Assembly (NCBI RefSeq): GCF_030410375.1
Contig: NZ_JAUHHE010000007.1
Location: 1-64,000 of the forward strand
Length of the DNA: 64,000 nucleotides
DNA from: Zwartia vadi
GTDB taxonomy: Bacteria > Pseudomonadota > Gammaproteobacteria > Burkholderiales > Burkholderiaceae_B
Direction: 5' to 3'
The translations under genes and the position numbers were made by a program. Below the pieces are notes generated by a model, which ran no database searches, was not told the origin of the DNA, and was given only the letters and a program-made list of their open reading frames with translations. Each line of letters opens with the position of its first letter. Position 1 is the first letter of the stretch. Below, one piece after another: positions 18,667 to 28,506 of this stretch.

Positions 18667-19704
18667 TTAGTGCTTAGCTAAATATTGAATATACCAAGAC
18701 ATCGCCTCTGCAAGTCCTTTTTCTATCCGATAAGTCGGTTGATAGCCCAATAGTTTTTTAGCTTTACTGATATCGGCCAGAGAATGGCGTACGTCTCCTG
18801 ATCTAAACTCTCTGTAGACCGGTGACGTGATTTTTAGACCTGGTATCTGGTCTAACAAATTCTTCTTGATGTATTGGTGAAGCTGATTGAGTGTTGTACG
18901 GTCGCCAACAGCAACGTTATAGATTTGATTGATGGCTTGTGTGTCAACGGCCGTTGCGGCGAGAAGATTGGCCTGAATGACATTTTGAACATAGCAAAAG
19001 TCTCTGCTTGTTTCTCCGTCACCATTGATAAAGACTTGCTTTTCTTTGAGCATGGCGGCAATCCATTTTGGGATGACGGCCGCATATGCGCCATTTGGGT
19101 CTTGTCGCTTGCCAAACACATTAAAGTAACGCAGACCAATCGAACTCAAACCATAAGCACGGGCAAATACATCGGCATAGAGTTCATTGACGTATTTGGT
19201 GACGGCATAGGGTGAGAGGGGCTTGCCGATTGCATCCTCTACTTTGGGTAATCCTGGATGGTCACCATAGGTCGAGCTCGAGGCTGCATAGATAAAGCTT
19301 TTGACCTTGGCATCACGGGCAGCGACGAGCATATTTAGAAAACCGTCAATGTTGGCGCTGTTTGTTGTGATGGGGTCTTCGAGCGAGCGAGGCACGGATC
19401 CCAAGGCGGCTTGGTGCAAAACAAAATCAACTCCTTTACAGGCGGTTCGGCATGCGTCGAGAGCGCGAATATCACCTTCGATAAACATAAAGTGAGACCA
19501 TTGCGCGGCAGACACTGCATTTTTGACTTCATCAAGATTGCGGGTGTGGCCAGTGGCGAAATTATCTAAACCTACCACTTTTTGATTGAGGGTTAGGAGA
19601 GTTTCGAGCAGGTTGCTGCCAATAAAGCCTGCGGCACCTGTGATGAGCCAGGTTTTGGGAGCTTGCACAAGCTCTTGTTTGAGTGTTTTATAAGTGCTGG
19701 TCAT
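18667..19704 (-). CDS. tviC: UDP-N-acetylglucosamine 4-epimerase (TviC/WbpP)
   Basis: A 345-aa extended SDR. It has [18 protein letters not shown] near residue 19, [18 protein letters not shown] near 43, [20 protein letters not shown] near 138 and the catalytic Tyr-Lys in [14 protein letters not shown] near 168. The preceding N-terminal stretch of about 15 residues is typical of WbpP/TviC. With TviB, 4 nt upstream, it supplies UDP-GalNAc/UDP-GalNAcA-type precursors. It converges on wbpM from the opposite strand with a 42-nt gap. Confidence 0.92.
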   Translation of the reverse strand: MTSTYKTLKQELVQAPKTWLITGAAGFIGSNLLETLLTLNQKVVGLDNFATGHTRNLDEVKNAVSAAQWSHFMFIEGDIRALDACRTACKGVDFVLHQAALGSVPRSLEDPITTNSANIDGFLNMLVAARDAKVKSFIYAASSSTYGDHPGLPKVEDAIGKPLSPYAVTKYVNELYADVFARAYGLSSIGLRYFNVFGKRQDPNGAYAAVIPKWIAAMLKEKQVFINGDGETSRDFCYVQNVIQANLLAATAVDTQAINQIYNVAVGDRTTLNQLHQYIKKNLLDQIPGLKITSPVYREFRSGDVRHSLADISKAKKLLGYQPTYRIEKGLAEAMSWYIQYLAKH

Positions 19705-19708
19705 CTAT

Positions 19709-20986
19709 CTATAGCCTCATATCTGATTCTTGTGCGCTGAGGACGTACTTGAGGTCATACAAGATGTGCTCTTTCTTGCCGAACACTCGGATCTTATCCG
19801 CACCGAGCTGTTTGAATTGTTGATGCCCCACGGCGATGATGATGGCATCGTAAGCATCAGCGCCTGGTTGTTTTATTGGCGTGATCCCATATTCTTTTTC
19901 AGCTTCAGCAGGATCAATCCACGGATCGGTCACATCAACGTCGATATTGTATTCTAGAAGCTCACGAATAATATCGATCACCTTGGTATTGCGCAGATCA
20001 GGACAGTTTTCTTTAAAGGTCAGACCCAAAATAAGTACGCGCGCACCGTCCACCTGAATATGGCGCTGGGTCATAGCTTTTAATAGCTGTGACGCAACGT
20101 ACGCGCCCATACTGTCATTGAGTCTGCGTCCTGCAAGAATGACTTCGGGGTGATAGCCAATGGACTGCGCCTTGTGTGTCAGGTAATAGGGGTCCACGCC
20201 AATGCAGTGTCCACCCACGAGTCCCGGTCGAAAAGGTAAAAAGTTCCATTTAGTCCCTGCAGCGTTGAGTACCGCCTCAGTATCAATCCCCATCTTATTA
20301 AAGATAATGGCAAGTTCATTAATCAGTGCAATATTGACATCGCGCTGGGTGTTTTCGATGACTTTGGCGGCTTCAGCGACCTTGATGCTCGCTGCTTTAA
20401 AGGTACCTGCTGTGATGATTTCCCCATAGAGTGCATTGACGATGTCAGCAGTCTCTGGCGTCGACCCAGAGGTCACTTTCATAATCGTGGTGACGCGATG
20501 TCCTTTGTCGCCGGGATTGATGCGCTCGGGGCTATAGCCTAAGTAAAAGCTTTCATTGAGTTTGAGGCCGGAGAGTTTCTCGAGAATGGGGGCACAGTCT
20601 TCTTCAGTGGCGCCTGGATAAACCGTCGACTCGTAGATCACGATATCGCCAGGTTTGAGTACCTTGCCGATGGTTTCTGAAGCCTTGATGAGCGGCGTGA
20701 GATCTGGTTTGTTGTACTGATCAACTGGCGTGGGTACGGTCACAATAAAGGTATTGCAAGCCCGTAACTGTTCAGGATCGGCGGTAAATGTCAGTAATTG
20801 AGCCTCTTGCAGCTCTTCGGGGGAGACCTCTAGCGTATGGTCGCGACCGGACTGCAACTCAGTGACGCGGTCTTTGTTGATATCGAAAGCAGTGACAGGG
20901 CGCTTTTTTCCGAACTCGACAGCGAGAGGCAAACCAACATAGCCTAGACCGAGGATGGCGAGTTTTATTTTTTCTGGAGTCAGCAT
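19709..20986 (-). CDS. tviB: Nucleotide-sugar dehydrogenase (TviB/WbpO)
   Basis: A 425-aa UDP-GlcNAc/GalNAc 6-dehydrogenase that oxidises the C6 hydroxyl to a uronic acid. Seen: [20 protein letters not shown] at the N-terminus, [14 protein letters not shown] near 125, and the catalytic cysteine in [20 protein letters not shown] near 250. The C-terminal UDP-binding domain has [19 protein letters not shown]. The frame is open back to 21058 inside rfbB, but the family N-terminus starts at [13 protein letters not shown], so I chose the ATG at 20986. It lies between tviC and rfbB on the same strand. Confidence 0.93.
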   Translation of the reverse strand: MLTPEKIKLAILGLGYVGLPLAVEFGKKRPVTAFDINKDRVTELQSGRDHTLEVSPEELQEAQLLTFTADPEQLRACNTFIVTVPTPVDQYNKPDLTPLIKASETIGKVLKPGDIVIYESTVYPGATEEDCAPILEKLSGLKLNESFYLGYSPERINPGDKGHRVTTIMKVTSGSTPETADIVNALYGEIITAGTFKAASIKVAEAAKVIENTQRDVNIALINELAIIFNKMGIDTEAVLNAAGTKWNFLPFRPGLVGGHCIGVDPYYLTHKAQSIGYHPEVILAGRRLNDSMGAYVASQLLKAMTQRHIQVDGARVLILGLTFKENCPDLRNTKVIDIIRELLEYNIDVDVTDPWIDPAEAEKEYGITPIKQPGADAYDAIIIAVGHQQFKQLGADKIRVFGKKEHILYDLKYVLSAQESDMRL

Positions 20987-21032
20987 TTCTGCATTGTAAA
21001 CATGAATGATGCTTAATGATCTAGGAAGGCTC

Positions 21033-22112
21033 TTATCCAGCCGTGTACTGCTGAACAATCCATTTTCGATACTCTCCGCTTGTCACACCTTCGACCCATT
21101 TCGGGTTGGCGAGATACCACTGCACGGTTTTTTCTATACCGCTTTCAAAGGATTCTTTGGGTTTCCAACCTAATTCGCGTTCGATTTTGTGCGCATCGAT
21201 GGCATAACGCCTGTCATGACCAGGGCGATCTTTAACATAGGTAATCTGCTCAGCGTATTTTTTACCATCCGCGCGAGGGCGCAAAGCATCCAGGCGGCTG
21301 CAGATTGTTTTGACAACATCGATATTGGCCATTTCGTTCCAGCCGCCAATGTTATAGGTTTCACCAATCCGACCGGCTTCAAGGACCCGTATGATTGCGC
21401 GGCAATGATCTTGCACAAATAACCAGTCACGAATTTGTTGGCCATCGCCATAAATTGGCAGTGGCTTGCCGTTCAGTGCATTCAGAATCACGAGCGGAAT
21501 CAGCTTTTCGGGGAAGTGATAAGGCCCATAGTTGTTACTGCAGTTTGTCGTCAGAACAGGGAGCCCATAGGTATGATGCCAGGCGCGAACGAGATGGTCT
21601 GATGAGGCCTTACTAGCTGCATAGGGGCTATTAGGCTCGAATGGGTTAGTTTCGGCAAAGGGTGGATCTTGAGGCCCTAAAGTGCCATAGACCTCATCGG
21701 TCGATACATGCAGAAAACGAAAGCTCGCTTGGTTCAGGTCCTCACCGCTGCCCTCTGCGGGTAAGGCCGACCAGTAGGCGCGCGCACACTCTAACAAGTT
21801 AAACGTTCCGATCACATTGGTCTGGATAAACTCACCAGGACCTAAAATTGAACGGTCAACATGGGACTCCGCGGCAAAATTAAGTACGGCACGGGGCTTA
21901 TATTTTGAGAGTAGTTCGGAGACGAGTTGTTGATCGCCGATATCGCCTTGCACAAAGATATGACGATGGTCCTGTGCCAGCGAAGACAGGTTGTCGAGAT
22001 TGCCGGCATAGGTCAGCTTGTCCAGGTTGACGATAGGCTCATCATGGCTTGAAAGCCAAGTATGGACAAAATTACTACCAATAAAGCCTGCGCAGCCAGT
22101 AACAAGAATCAT
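21033..22112 (-). CDS. rfbB: dTDP-glucose 4,6-dehydratase
   Basis: A 359-aa SDR that makes dTDP-4-keto-6-deoxyglucose, the branch point to rhamnose and to the 3-amino sugar. Motifs: [34 protein letters not shown] near 79, [13 protein letters not shown] near 134 and the catalytic [17 protein letters not shown] near 166 (YxxxK). Length and sequence pattern match RmlB. The gene faces away from rfbA and leads the minus-strand trio rfbB-tviB-tviC; its promoter must lie in the gap 22113-22265 shared with the kinase gene. Confidence 0.97.
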   Translation of the reverse strand: MILVTGCAGFIGSNFVHTWLSSHDEPIVNLDKLTYAGNLDNLSSLAQDHRHIFVQGDIGDQQLVSELLSKYKPRAVLNFAAESHVDRSILGPGEFIQTNVIGTFNLLECARAYWSALPAEGSGEDLNQASFRFLHVSTDEVYGTLGPQDPPFAETNPFEPNSPYAASKASSDHLVRAWHHTYGLPVLTTNCSNNYGPYHFPEKLIPLVILNALNGKPLPIYGDGQQIRDWLFVQDHCRAIIRVLEAGRIGETYNIGGWNEMANIDVVKTICSRLDALRPRADGKKYAEQITYVKDRPGHDRRYAIDAHKIERELGWKPKESFESGIEKTVQWYLANPKWVEGVTSGEYRKWIVQQYTAG

Positions 22113-22197
22113 GTCATGTACTCAAAGGGTCAATTGATTGCCAAATTGTAGGACATTAAGATAAGAAGCGACTGGGTTCTGGGTCGCCACGTGAGGA

Positions 22198-22238
22198 TAA
22201 GGGTAGAAGGGGGGATAAGGGGAAGGAGGGGAGGTTTG
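22198..22238 (+). other. G-rich polypurine tract before the LRR-kinase gene
   Basis: A run of purines with three blocks of four or more G (GGGGGG, GGGG, GGGG) plus GG pairs, ending about 28 nt before the chosen ATG. It could form a G-quadruplex or act as an over-strong ribosome-binding stretch. Nothing else recognisable is in this 153-bp gap. Confidence 0.4.
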
Positions 22239-22265
22239 GCATGGGATTTGTTACTCTTTGAAGCT

Positions 22266-23633
22266 ATGCATGCACCGATCCAAACACTTGAGCAGTTTAA
22301 AGAGGAATCCAAAGCGGGTCGCTTGGCGGGCAGTACACAACTGCGGTTGTCCTGCAACCTAAAAGACTTCCCTACCGAGATTTTTGATCTGGCTGACACC
22401 CTAGAAATCCTGGATCTGTCAGGTAACGCCTTATCCAGTCTGCCCGATCGCCTTCCCGAACTGCACAAATTAAAAATTTTGTTCTGCTCTGACAACCAGT
22501 TTACCGAGCTGCCTCGCGTACTGGGTCAATGCAAAGCCTTGAGCATGGTTGGATTTAGAAACAACAATATCCGCCATGTTTTGACTGAAGCTTTACCCCC
22601 TCTGCTACGCTGGTTGATCCTGACCGGTAACCAGCTGACTGAATTGCCGTTAGAGCTTGGTGATCGTCCGCATCTGCAAAAACTGATGGTGGCGGGTAAT
22701 CGCCTGCAGACGCTACCTGAAGCACTGGGGAACTGCAAAAGTCTGGAACTCATCCGAATCGCGGCAAACAGGTTTGAAGCCTTGCCAAGTGTGTTGCTGA
22801 AACTACCGCGCTTGTCTTGGTTAAGCTATTCAGGTAATCCCTTTTGTTCAATGGATGAGCAAACCGCCTTACAAGATACGCCGGTCAAACCCATCCCGTG
22901 GTCCTCTTTGGGTTTGCATCAAAAGCTTGGCGAAGGCGCTTCGGGCGTCATTTACCATGCGTCTTGGCAAGCTAACAAGACGATTCCAGTAGCCGTTAAA
23001 GTTTTTAAAGGTGGGCTCACAAGCGATGGCCTACCGATGAGCGAAATGTCAGCATGCATGCGGGTTGGCAGCCATCTAAACTTGATCCCTGTGCTCGGCA
23101 AGATTGAAGGACATCCCGAAAACGCGAATGGTTTGGTGATGTCATTAGTCGATGCAAGTTATCGCAATCTGGCCGGCCCGCCAAGTTTTGCTTCGTGTAC
23201 GCGCGATGTGTACGCGGACGATATGCGCTTGAGTCTATTTGAAGTGCTGAGCATCGCCACCGGCATCGCCAGCGTCGCTCAGCAAGTGCATGCAAAGGGC
23301 ATCATGCACGGAGATTTGTACGCGCACAATATCCTGTTGGGGCGCGATGGTCATGCTTTACTGGGTGATTTTGGTGCGGCGTGTTTTAAGCCTACCGATG
23401 CAGCACAAAGGCTGGCGCTTGAAAAAATCGAAGTGCGTGCCTTTGGTTATTTGCTCGAAGAGTTGCTTGAGCGCTGCAAAGGTGAGGCATCAAACTTTGC
23501 GACCCTGAATAACTTACGCGCTTTGCGCGATGCTTGCCTGAACACAGATTCAACTCAACGACCCGTTTTTACAGAGGTCGTGGCAAGCGTCCAGACAGCA
23601 TGGTCGTTTTCTTGTAAGATGTCCAACATCTAA
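22266..23633 (+). CDS. Leucine-rich-repeat protein kinase
   Basis: A 455-aa cytosolic protein joining about seven leucine-rich repeats (residues 20-200; units like LEILDLSGNALSSLPDRLPE) to a eukaryotic-type protein kinase. The kinase has a glycine loop LGEGASGVIYHA near 223, VAVKVFK with the ATP Lys near 243, catalytic-loop HGDLYAHNILL near 345 and DFGAA near 364. The catalytic loop is HGD rather than HRD. No signal peptide or membrane helix is visible. The frame is open back to 22191, but those codons lie in the G-rich tract, so the ATG at 22266 was chosen. It may sense or scaffold a partner through the repeats; no target is evident. Confidence 0.88.
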   Translation: MHAPIQTLEQFKEESKAGRLAGSTQLRLSCNLKDFPTEIFDLADTLEILDLSGNALSSLPDRLPELHKLKILFCSDNQFTELPRVLGQCKALSMVGFRNNNIRHVLTEALPPLLRWLILTGNQLTELPLELGDRPHLQKLMVAGNRLQTLPEALGNCKSLELIRIAANRFEALPSVLLKLPRLSWLSYSGNPFCSMDEQTALQDTPVKPIPWSSLGLHQKLGEGASGVIYHASWQANKTIPVAVKVFKGGLTSDGLPMSEMSACMRVGSHLNLIPVLGKIEGHPENANGLVMSLVDASYRNLAGPPSFASCTRDVYADDMRLSLFEVLSIATGIASVAQQVHAKGIMHGDLYAHNILLGRDGHALLGDFGAACFKPTDAAQRLALEKIEVRAFGYLLEELLERCKGEASNFATLNNLRALRDACLNTDSTQRPVFTEVVASVQTAWSFSCKMSNI

Positions 23634-23676
23634 AAATCGCGGTCAAAATTACATACAGATTACCCCGGAGACCTCA

Positions 23677-24855
23677 ATGTCCAAGCTGCCCCTCAGTCGA
23701 TTCACCGTGCTGGACTTAACTCGAGTCCGCTCAGGCCCAGCAGCGGTCCGTCAATTCGCAGATTGGGGTGCAAACGTCATCAAAATCGAAGAACCAGGCG
23801 ACATGCCGGACGATAAGCCAGGCGGTTCGGCGCAGTTCGCGGACTATCAAAACACCCATCGCAACAAGCGCAGCATCACCATCAACTTAAAGCACCCCAA
23901 GGGCAAGGCTTTATTGATGGAGCTGGTCAAGCAGGCCGATGTAGTGGTGGAAAACTATCGCCCCAACGTTAAATTTAAGCTCGGCATCGACTACGAGTCA
24001 CTGCGCAAGGTCAATCCGCGCATCATTCTCGCGAGTGTTTCTGGCTTTGGTCAGGACGGTCCGTACAAGGATCGCCCTGGTCTGGATCAGATTGCGCAGG
24101 GGATCGGCGGCATCATGTCGGTGACGGGCGAGCCTGGTCGCGGACCGATGCGTGCCGGCATCCCGGTGGCCGACCTGACCTCGGGTTTGTTTTGCGCGAT
24201 TGGTACCTTGGTCGCCTTGCTCGAGCGCGAGGAATCGGGCGAGGGCCAGTGGGTGCAGTCTTCGCTGTTGCAGGCGCAGGTCTGGATGATGGATTTCCAG
24301 ATCATGCGTTGGCTGATGAACAAGGAAATCCCTGGTCAGAGCGGCAACGATCATCCGACGAGCTCACCGACCGGTGTCTATGCGACCTCTGATGGCTATA
24401 TCAACATCGCGGCGATGGGTACGGAAATGTACGTGCGTCTGGCCAATGTCTTGGGTTTGCCCGAGTTGGTAAATGACGAGCGTTTCAAATCCATGCAGTT
24501 GCGCGCTAAAAATCGCTCTGAGCTCAATGCGGCGATCAATGCGCGCACCAAGCAGGAAAACACCGCTTTTTGGATCGAATTGCTCAACAAGGAAGGCGTG
24601 CCTTGCGGCCCGATCAAGAACGTCCAGCAGACGATGGAGGACCCGCAGGTTGTCCATCTGGGCATGGCTAAAAAGCTCAATCATCCCAAGCTCGGTGAAA
24701 TCAGTGTGGTCGGTCAGCCGGTCATCATGAGCCGCTCCAAGCGGGAAGTTTTTGTCGCGGCGCCTGACCGTGGGGAACACAACAAAGAGGTCTACGCCGA
24801 GTTTGGCATCAGTGCTGCTCAGCTCGAAGAACTCGCTCGCGAAGGTGCGATTTAA
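23677..24855 (+). CDS. Class III acyl-CoA transferase (CaiB/BaiF family)
   Basis: A 392-aa protein of the formyl-CoA transferase/CaiB family, which moves CoA between carboxylic acids. Typical features: FTVLDLTRVRSGPAAVRQFADWGANVIKIE at the N-terminus, VVENYRPNVKFKLGIDYE near 89, SVSGFGQDGPYKDRPGLDQI near 118 and the catalytic-Asp motif GIPVADLTSG near 160. It is followed 1 nt later by a FadR-type regulator and then a crotonase, so this looks like one small operon for a short acyl-CoA. The substrate is unknown. Confidence 0.92.
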   Translation: MSKLPLSRFTVLDLTRVRSGPAAVRQFADWGANVIKIEEPGDMPDDKPGGSAQFADYQNTHRNKRSITINLKHPKGKALLMELVKQADVVVENYRPNVKFKLGIDYESLRKVNPRIILASVSGFGQDGPYKDRPGLDQIAQGIGGIMSVTGEPGRGPMRAGIPVADLTSGLFCAIGTLVALLEREESGEGQWVQSSLLQAQVWMMDFQIMRWLMNKEIPGQSGNDHPTSSPTGVYATSDGYINIAAMGTEMYVRLANVLGLPELVNDERFKSMQLRAKNRSELNAAINARTKQENTAFWIELLNKEGVPCGPIKNVQQTMEDPQVVHLGMAKKLNHPKLGEISVVGQPVIMSRSKREVFVAAPDRGEHNKEVYAEFGISAAQLEELAREGAI

Positions 24856-24856
24856 G

Positions 24857-25678
24857 TTGGACAAGCCCGGCATCACCACCACCGTTTACACTGCACGTAG
24901 ACAACAGACGACAGGACGCCGTGGGGCAAGCGCAAAGCTTGGATCGGTTTCGTCCTCTTCAACAGTTTCTGCTTTTGACAGTCTCGGCCGTCCGGAAAAT
25001 CTCCCGGATGAGATCGCGCAGCAGCTGCGCACGCGGATTCTGAATGAAAGTCTTGCCCCGGGTCAGCGTTTACCAACAGAGCAGGAGCTTGGCGCGCAAT
25101 TTGGTGTGAGCCGAAACGTGGTTCGCGAAGCAATCGCGCGGCTCAAGCTCACGGGATTGGTCGAGACGCGTCATGGTGTTGGCACATTTGTCTGTGCGGA
25201 TATCGCGCTGAGACCGTTTGAGGTCTCGCATGACGATTTGCTGGATCTGTCTCAGCTCATCCATGTGCATCAGCTCAGGATCGAGATCGAGTCGGGCGCG
25301 GCGGCGCTCGCTGCGACGCACCGCACGGCGGTCCAGCTTGAATCGCTTCGCCAGTCGCTCAAGCGGCTGGAGCAACACGCCTCGGATTGGGAGGCGGCCT
25401 CGCACACGTCGGTGGATTTTCATCTGGCGGTCGCGCATTGCGCCAACAATCCTTACTTTGTTCGCATCATGGGTCACCTGAGTCATGTGATCCATCATGC
25501 TGTTCGCACGTTTAGATTTAGAACGATTGGCACGACCCGCGTGGAAGAAATTGAGAACGAGCACGAGATCATCGTCGAGGCAATCGCCCGGCGCGACTCG
25601 GCAGGCGCTCGTCTCGCCATGAGGACGCATTTAGAAACCGCTATGGCACGTTATCGAACATTACTTGGAGACCTTTGA
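24857..25678 (+). CDS. FadR-type GntR-family transcriptional regulator
   Basis: A 273-aa regulator with an N-terminal winged helix (DEIAQQLRTRILNESLAPGQ near residue 50, then LPTEQELGAQFGVSRNVVREA near 72) and a C-terminal FCD ligand domain whose metal/ligand histidines appear in SVDFHLAVAHCANNPYF near 190 and in LSHVIHH. The first 40 residues are low-complexity. The frame extends back into the CoA-transferase gene, but the first sensible start is TTG at 24857, directly after that gene's stop. It probably controls its own operon. Confidence 0.85.
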   Translation: MDKPGITTTVYTARRQQTTGRRGASAKLGSVSSSSTVSAFDSLGRPENLPDEIAQQLRTRILNESLAPGQRLPTEQELGAQFGVSRNVVREAIARLKLTGLVETRHGVGTFVCADIALRPFEVSHDDLLDLSQLIHVHQLRIEIESGAAALAATHRTAVQLESLRQSLKRLEQHASDWEAASHTSVDFHLAVAHCANNPYFVRIMGHLSHVIHHAVRTFRFRTIGTTRVEEIENEHEIIVEAIARRDSAGARLAMRTHLETAMARYRTLLGDL

Positions 25679-25680
25679 AA

Positions 25681-26496
25681 ATGACGACCACCAGATTGTT
25701 GCAGGGCGAAATCACAGACAACTTGATCATCGAGAAAAGGGGTGCTGTGGGCTGGATTACGTTTAACGACCCAGCCAAACACAATGCCATGTCCTATGAC
25801 ATGTGGGCTGCTTTGCCTGGCATCATCAAAATGTTTGAAAACGATGACGAGATCCGCGCGGTCGTCTTAACCGGTGCAGGCGGCAAATCCTTTGTCAGCG
25901 GCGCCAACATCTCCCAGTTTGAAAAACTCCGCACGGCTGCGGATGCTGTTGCCGAGTACGAGCGTGTAGGTGAAGAAGCCCAAGGTTCAATCTACAACTG
26001 TTCCAAACCTGTGATTGGCCGTATTGATGGCTATTGCATCGGTGGCGGCTTGAACCTATCCCTATGCTGCGACATCCGTATCGCGTCTGACGTCAGTACG
26101 TTTGCGATCCCCGCCGGTCGTCTGGGTCTGGGCTATCGTCTGACCGCGATTCGAAACCTGGTCAGCACGGTCGGTGCGCCACAGGCACTCGACATCATGT
26201 TGTCGGCTCAGCGTTTTACCGCGCAGCAAGCCAAGGAAAAAGGCCTGATACAACACTTGGTGCCTGCAGCCGAGCTCGACAAGGCTGTGGATGAGTATTT
26301 GGCTAAAGTTGTGGCCAATGCTCCAATTACGCTGCGCGCCGGTAAAAAAGCCATCCGCGAGTTTCAGAAAGTGCCTCCACACGTGGATGTCGAAGGCATC
26401 AAGCAGATGGTCTTGGCATGCTTCGCAAGCGATGACTATCAGGAAGGCAAGCGCGCCTTTGCCGAGAAGCGTGCACCGGTGTTCCGCGGCAAGTAA
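25681..26496 (+). CDS. Enoyl-CoA hydratase/isomerase (crotonase) family protein
   Basis: A 271-aa crotonase-fold enzyme. Oxyanion-hole segments are seen in GAGGKSFVSGANISQFEKL near 61 and YCIGGGLNLSLCCDIRIAS near 112. The two glutamates that catalyse water addition in classical hydratases are not seen: the first position is Asp/Val (ASDVSTF) and the second is PAGRLGLG instead of PExxLG. It may therefore be an isomerase, hydrolase or decarboxylase. The ATG at 25681 has GGAGA about 8 nt upstream; a TTG 6 nt earlier overlaps the regulator stop. Confidence 0.9.
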   Translation: MTTTRLLQGEITDNLIIEKRGAVGWITFNDPAKHNAMSYDMWAALPGIIKMFENDDEIRAVVLTGAGGKSFVSGANISQFEKLRTAADAVAEYERVGEEAQGSIYNCSKPVIGRIDGYCIGGGLNLSLCCDIRIASDVSTFAIPAGRLGLGYRLTAIRNLVSTVGAPQALDIMLSAQRFTAQQAKEKGLIQHLVPAAELDKAVDEYLAKVVANAPITLRAGKKAIREFQKVPPHVDVEGIKQMVLACFASDDYQEGKRAFAEKRAPVFRGK

Positions 26497-26596
26497 GCTG
26501 TTTGCTGTTTTACATGCAGGCGGAGGCATGTAAGTTAGCTGCATGAGCATGGCTGAATGCGCATCTAGAGCCTCCGAGATGATGCATAATTCAGCC

Positions 26597-27526
26597 ATGA
26601 AACACAAAATCCTTCTAATTGGCGGGAATGGCCAAGTTGGTCATGCCCTGAAATCCACCCTCCAGACTTTGGGCGAGGTGGTTGTTTGTACGCGTGCCGA
26701 ACTAGACTTGAGCGTGCTTGGTACGAATGCCGGTGCCGGCACGGAATGTCCAATTGCAGCCCTCGTTTCTCGCATCCAGCCAAGCATTGTCGTGAATGCG
26801 ACTGCCTACACAGCGGTTGATCGTGCCGAAACTGAGACGGAGCTTGCGCACACGATTAATGCGGTCGCACCGGGTTTGCTGGCCAAAGCTGCTCATGCTG
26901 TCGGCGCGTGCATCGTGCATTACTCGACGGACTATGTGTACCCAGGTACTAAAAAGTCGCCCTACATCGAGACTGATGAGACACAGCCTTTGTCGGCGTA
27001 TGGTCGCAGTAAGCTCGCAGGTGAGCGGGCCGTCGCAGAGGCTTGTCCCAGGCATTTGATTTTTCGGACAAGCTGGGTCGTCGGTGCGCATGGCGGAAAT
27101 TTTTTAAAAACCATGCTCAAGCTCGCGCATGAGCGAGATGCGTTGAGGGTGGTGGCTGATCAGATTGGCGCGCCGACCTCGGCGGCGTTGATTGCTGAAA
27201 CCACGACGAAAATTTTGGGTCAGATGGCGGGACAACCGGCGGAAGATCCGCGTTGGGGTGTCTATCATTTGACGGCTGGTGGCGTGACCAACTGGCATGC
27301 ATATGCGAGTTACGTGATTGCTCAGGCGCGTGCGGCTGGCTGGCCGATCAAGGTCGCCGACGATGCGATTACGGCAATTCGCACGGAGGACTATCCGGTG
27401 GCTGCGACACGGCCGATGAACTCTTGTCTGGATACGAGCAAGATCCGTCAGGCGTTTGGGGTGAGTTTGCCGGACTGGAAAGTGGGGGTGGATGAGGTAT
27501 TGGTGGCGATTAAACAAGTCAGTTGA
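26597..27526 (+). CDS. rfbD: dTDP-4-dehydrorhamnose reductase
   Basis: A 309-aa SDR, the last step of dTDP-L-rhamnose synthesis. It has LLIGGNGQVGHALKSTL at the start, VVNATAYTAVDRAETE near 77, STDYVYPGTKKSPYIETD near 119 and the catalytic YGRSKLAGERAVAE near 142. An in-frame extension to 26543 adds 18 unconserved residues, so ATG 26597 is preferred. It is separated from rfbA and rfbB and lies next to waaC, which it overlaps or almost touches. RmlC activity must come from outside the window. Confidence 0.95.
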   Translation: MKHKILLIGGNGQVGHALKSTLQTLGEVVVCTRAELDLSVLGTNAGAGTECPIAALVSRIQPSIVVNATAYTAVDRAETETELAHTINAVAPGLLAKAAHAVGACIVHYSTDYVYPGTKKSPYIETDETQPLSAYGRSKLAGERAVAEACPRHLIFRTSWVVGAHGGNFLKTMLKLAHERDALRVVADQIGAPTSAALIAETTTKILGQMAGQPAEDPRWGVYHLTAGGVTNWHAYASYVIAQARAAGWPIKVADDAITAIRTEDYPVAATRPMNSCLDTSKIRQAFGVSLPDWKVGVDEVLVAIKQVS

Positions 27527-27531
27527 CGAAG

Positions 27532-28497
27532 ATGGTCACCAGAATCCTCATCGTTCGCACGTCCTCGCTAGGGGACTTGGTGCATATGTTGCCTGCGATA
27601 TCTGACATCGCACGCCATGTGCCGGATGCGCAGATCGACTGGCTGGTAGAGGATAGTTTTGCGCAGATTCCTGCCTGGCATCCTGCTGTGCATGAAGTGA
27701 TTCGTGTGGCGCACCGTCGTTGGCGCAAGGCTTGGTGGTCGTCGGAGGTCCGCGCGGCGCGTCGTGCGCTGGAACTGAATTTGCGCGCGCGTCGCTACGA
27801 CATCGTGCTCGATATGCAAGCCCTGCTGAAATCAGTTTGGTTCACGCGCATGGCGTCTGGTGTCAAGCATGGCTTGGGTTTCACCTCTGCGCGAGAGCCG
27901 CTTGCCTCGTTTTTTTATGACGTGCGCCATCGTGTGAAATTTTGGCAACCCGCCGTGACTCGACAGCGTGAGTTGGCTGCGGCGACGTTTGGGTATACCT
28001 ATGAGGGGGTGCCTGATTTTGGTTTGCAGGCATTCGAAGATGAGGCGCGTGTTTTACGTACGCATGAAGATGCGTATGCCGTGATCATGCCGTCTGCGAG
28101 TCGTGATGACAAGCTTTGGCCTGTTGAGGACTGGCATGCGGTGTTTGATCGTCTCGCTGATGAGGGTTTGCAACTTAAGTTGTTGGCTGGAAATGAGGCG
28201 GAAATGCAACGAGCCAAGGCTTTAGTGGCAGGGCGGTCGGGCGCAATGGTGCTGCCGCGGATGGATTTGACTGAGGCTGCACGCTGTTTAGCGGCAGCGA
28301 GAGTTATGGTTGGCTTGGATAGTGGGTTGACGCATCTCTCGGCTGCGCTTGGTCGTCCGACAATCGGTATTTATAAAGCGTCAACACCGGTTAGAACCCC
28401 GTTAATAGGCGCAGGCTTTACCGCTAGTTTGGGTGATCGGGGCCAATCACCCTCGCGAGAGACAGTTTTAGGTGCATTGAACGACGCTCTGCGCTAG
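27532..28497 (+). CDS. waaC: Lipopolysaccharide heptosyltransferase I
   Basis: A 321-aa GT9 enzyme adding the first L-glycero-D-manno-heptose to Kdo on lipid A, at the cytoplasmic face of the inner membrane. It resembles WaaC: RILIVRTSSLGDLVHMLPA at the N-terminus, IDWLVEDSFAQIPAWHPAV near 34, RRWRKAWW near 62, MPSASRDDKLWP near 177 and GLDSGLTHLSAALGRPT near 260. TTG at 27523 and ATG at 27532 are both possible; the ATG gives the family length. The waaA gene follows after 9 nt. Confidence 0.95.
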   Translation: MVTRILIVRTSSLGDLVHMLPAISDIARHVPDAQIDWLVEDSFAQIPAWHPAVHEVIRVAHRRWRKAWWSSEVRAARRALELNLRARRYDIVLDMQALLKSVWFTRMASGVKHGLGFTSAREPLASFFYDVRHRVKFWQPAVTRQRELAAATFGYTYEGVPDFGLQAFEDEARVLRTHEDAYAVIMPSASRDDKLWPVEDWHAVFDRLADEGLQLKLLAGNEAEMQRAKALVAGRSGAMVLPRMDLTEAARCLAAARVMVGLDSGLTHLSAALGRPTIGIYKASTPVRTPLIGAGFTASLGDRGQSPSRETVLGALNDALR

Positions 28498-28506
28498 TAT
28501 CTCGCC

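Noticed and set aside
24752..24856. N-terminal extension of the FadR-type regulator into the CoA transferase gene
   Set aside because: The added residues are only the shifted frame of the conserved transferase C-terminus; TTG at 24857 is a better start.
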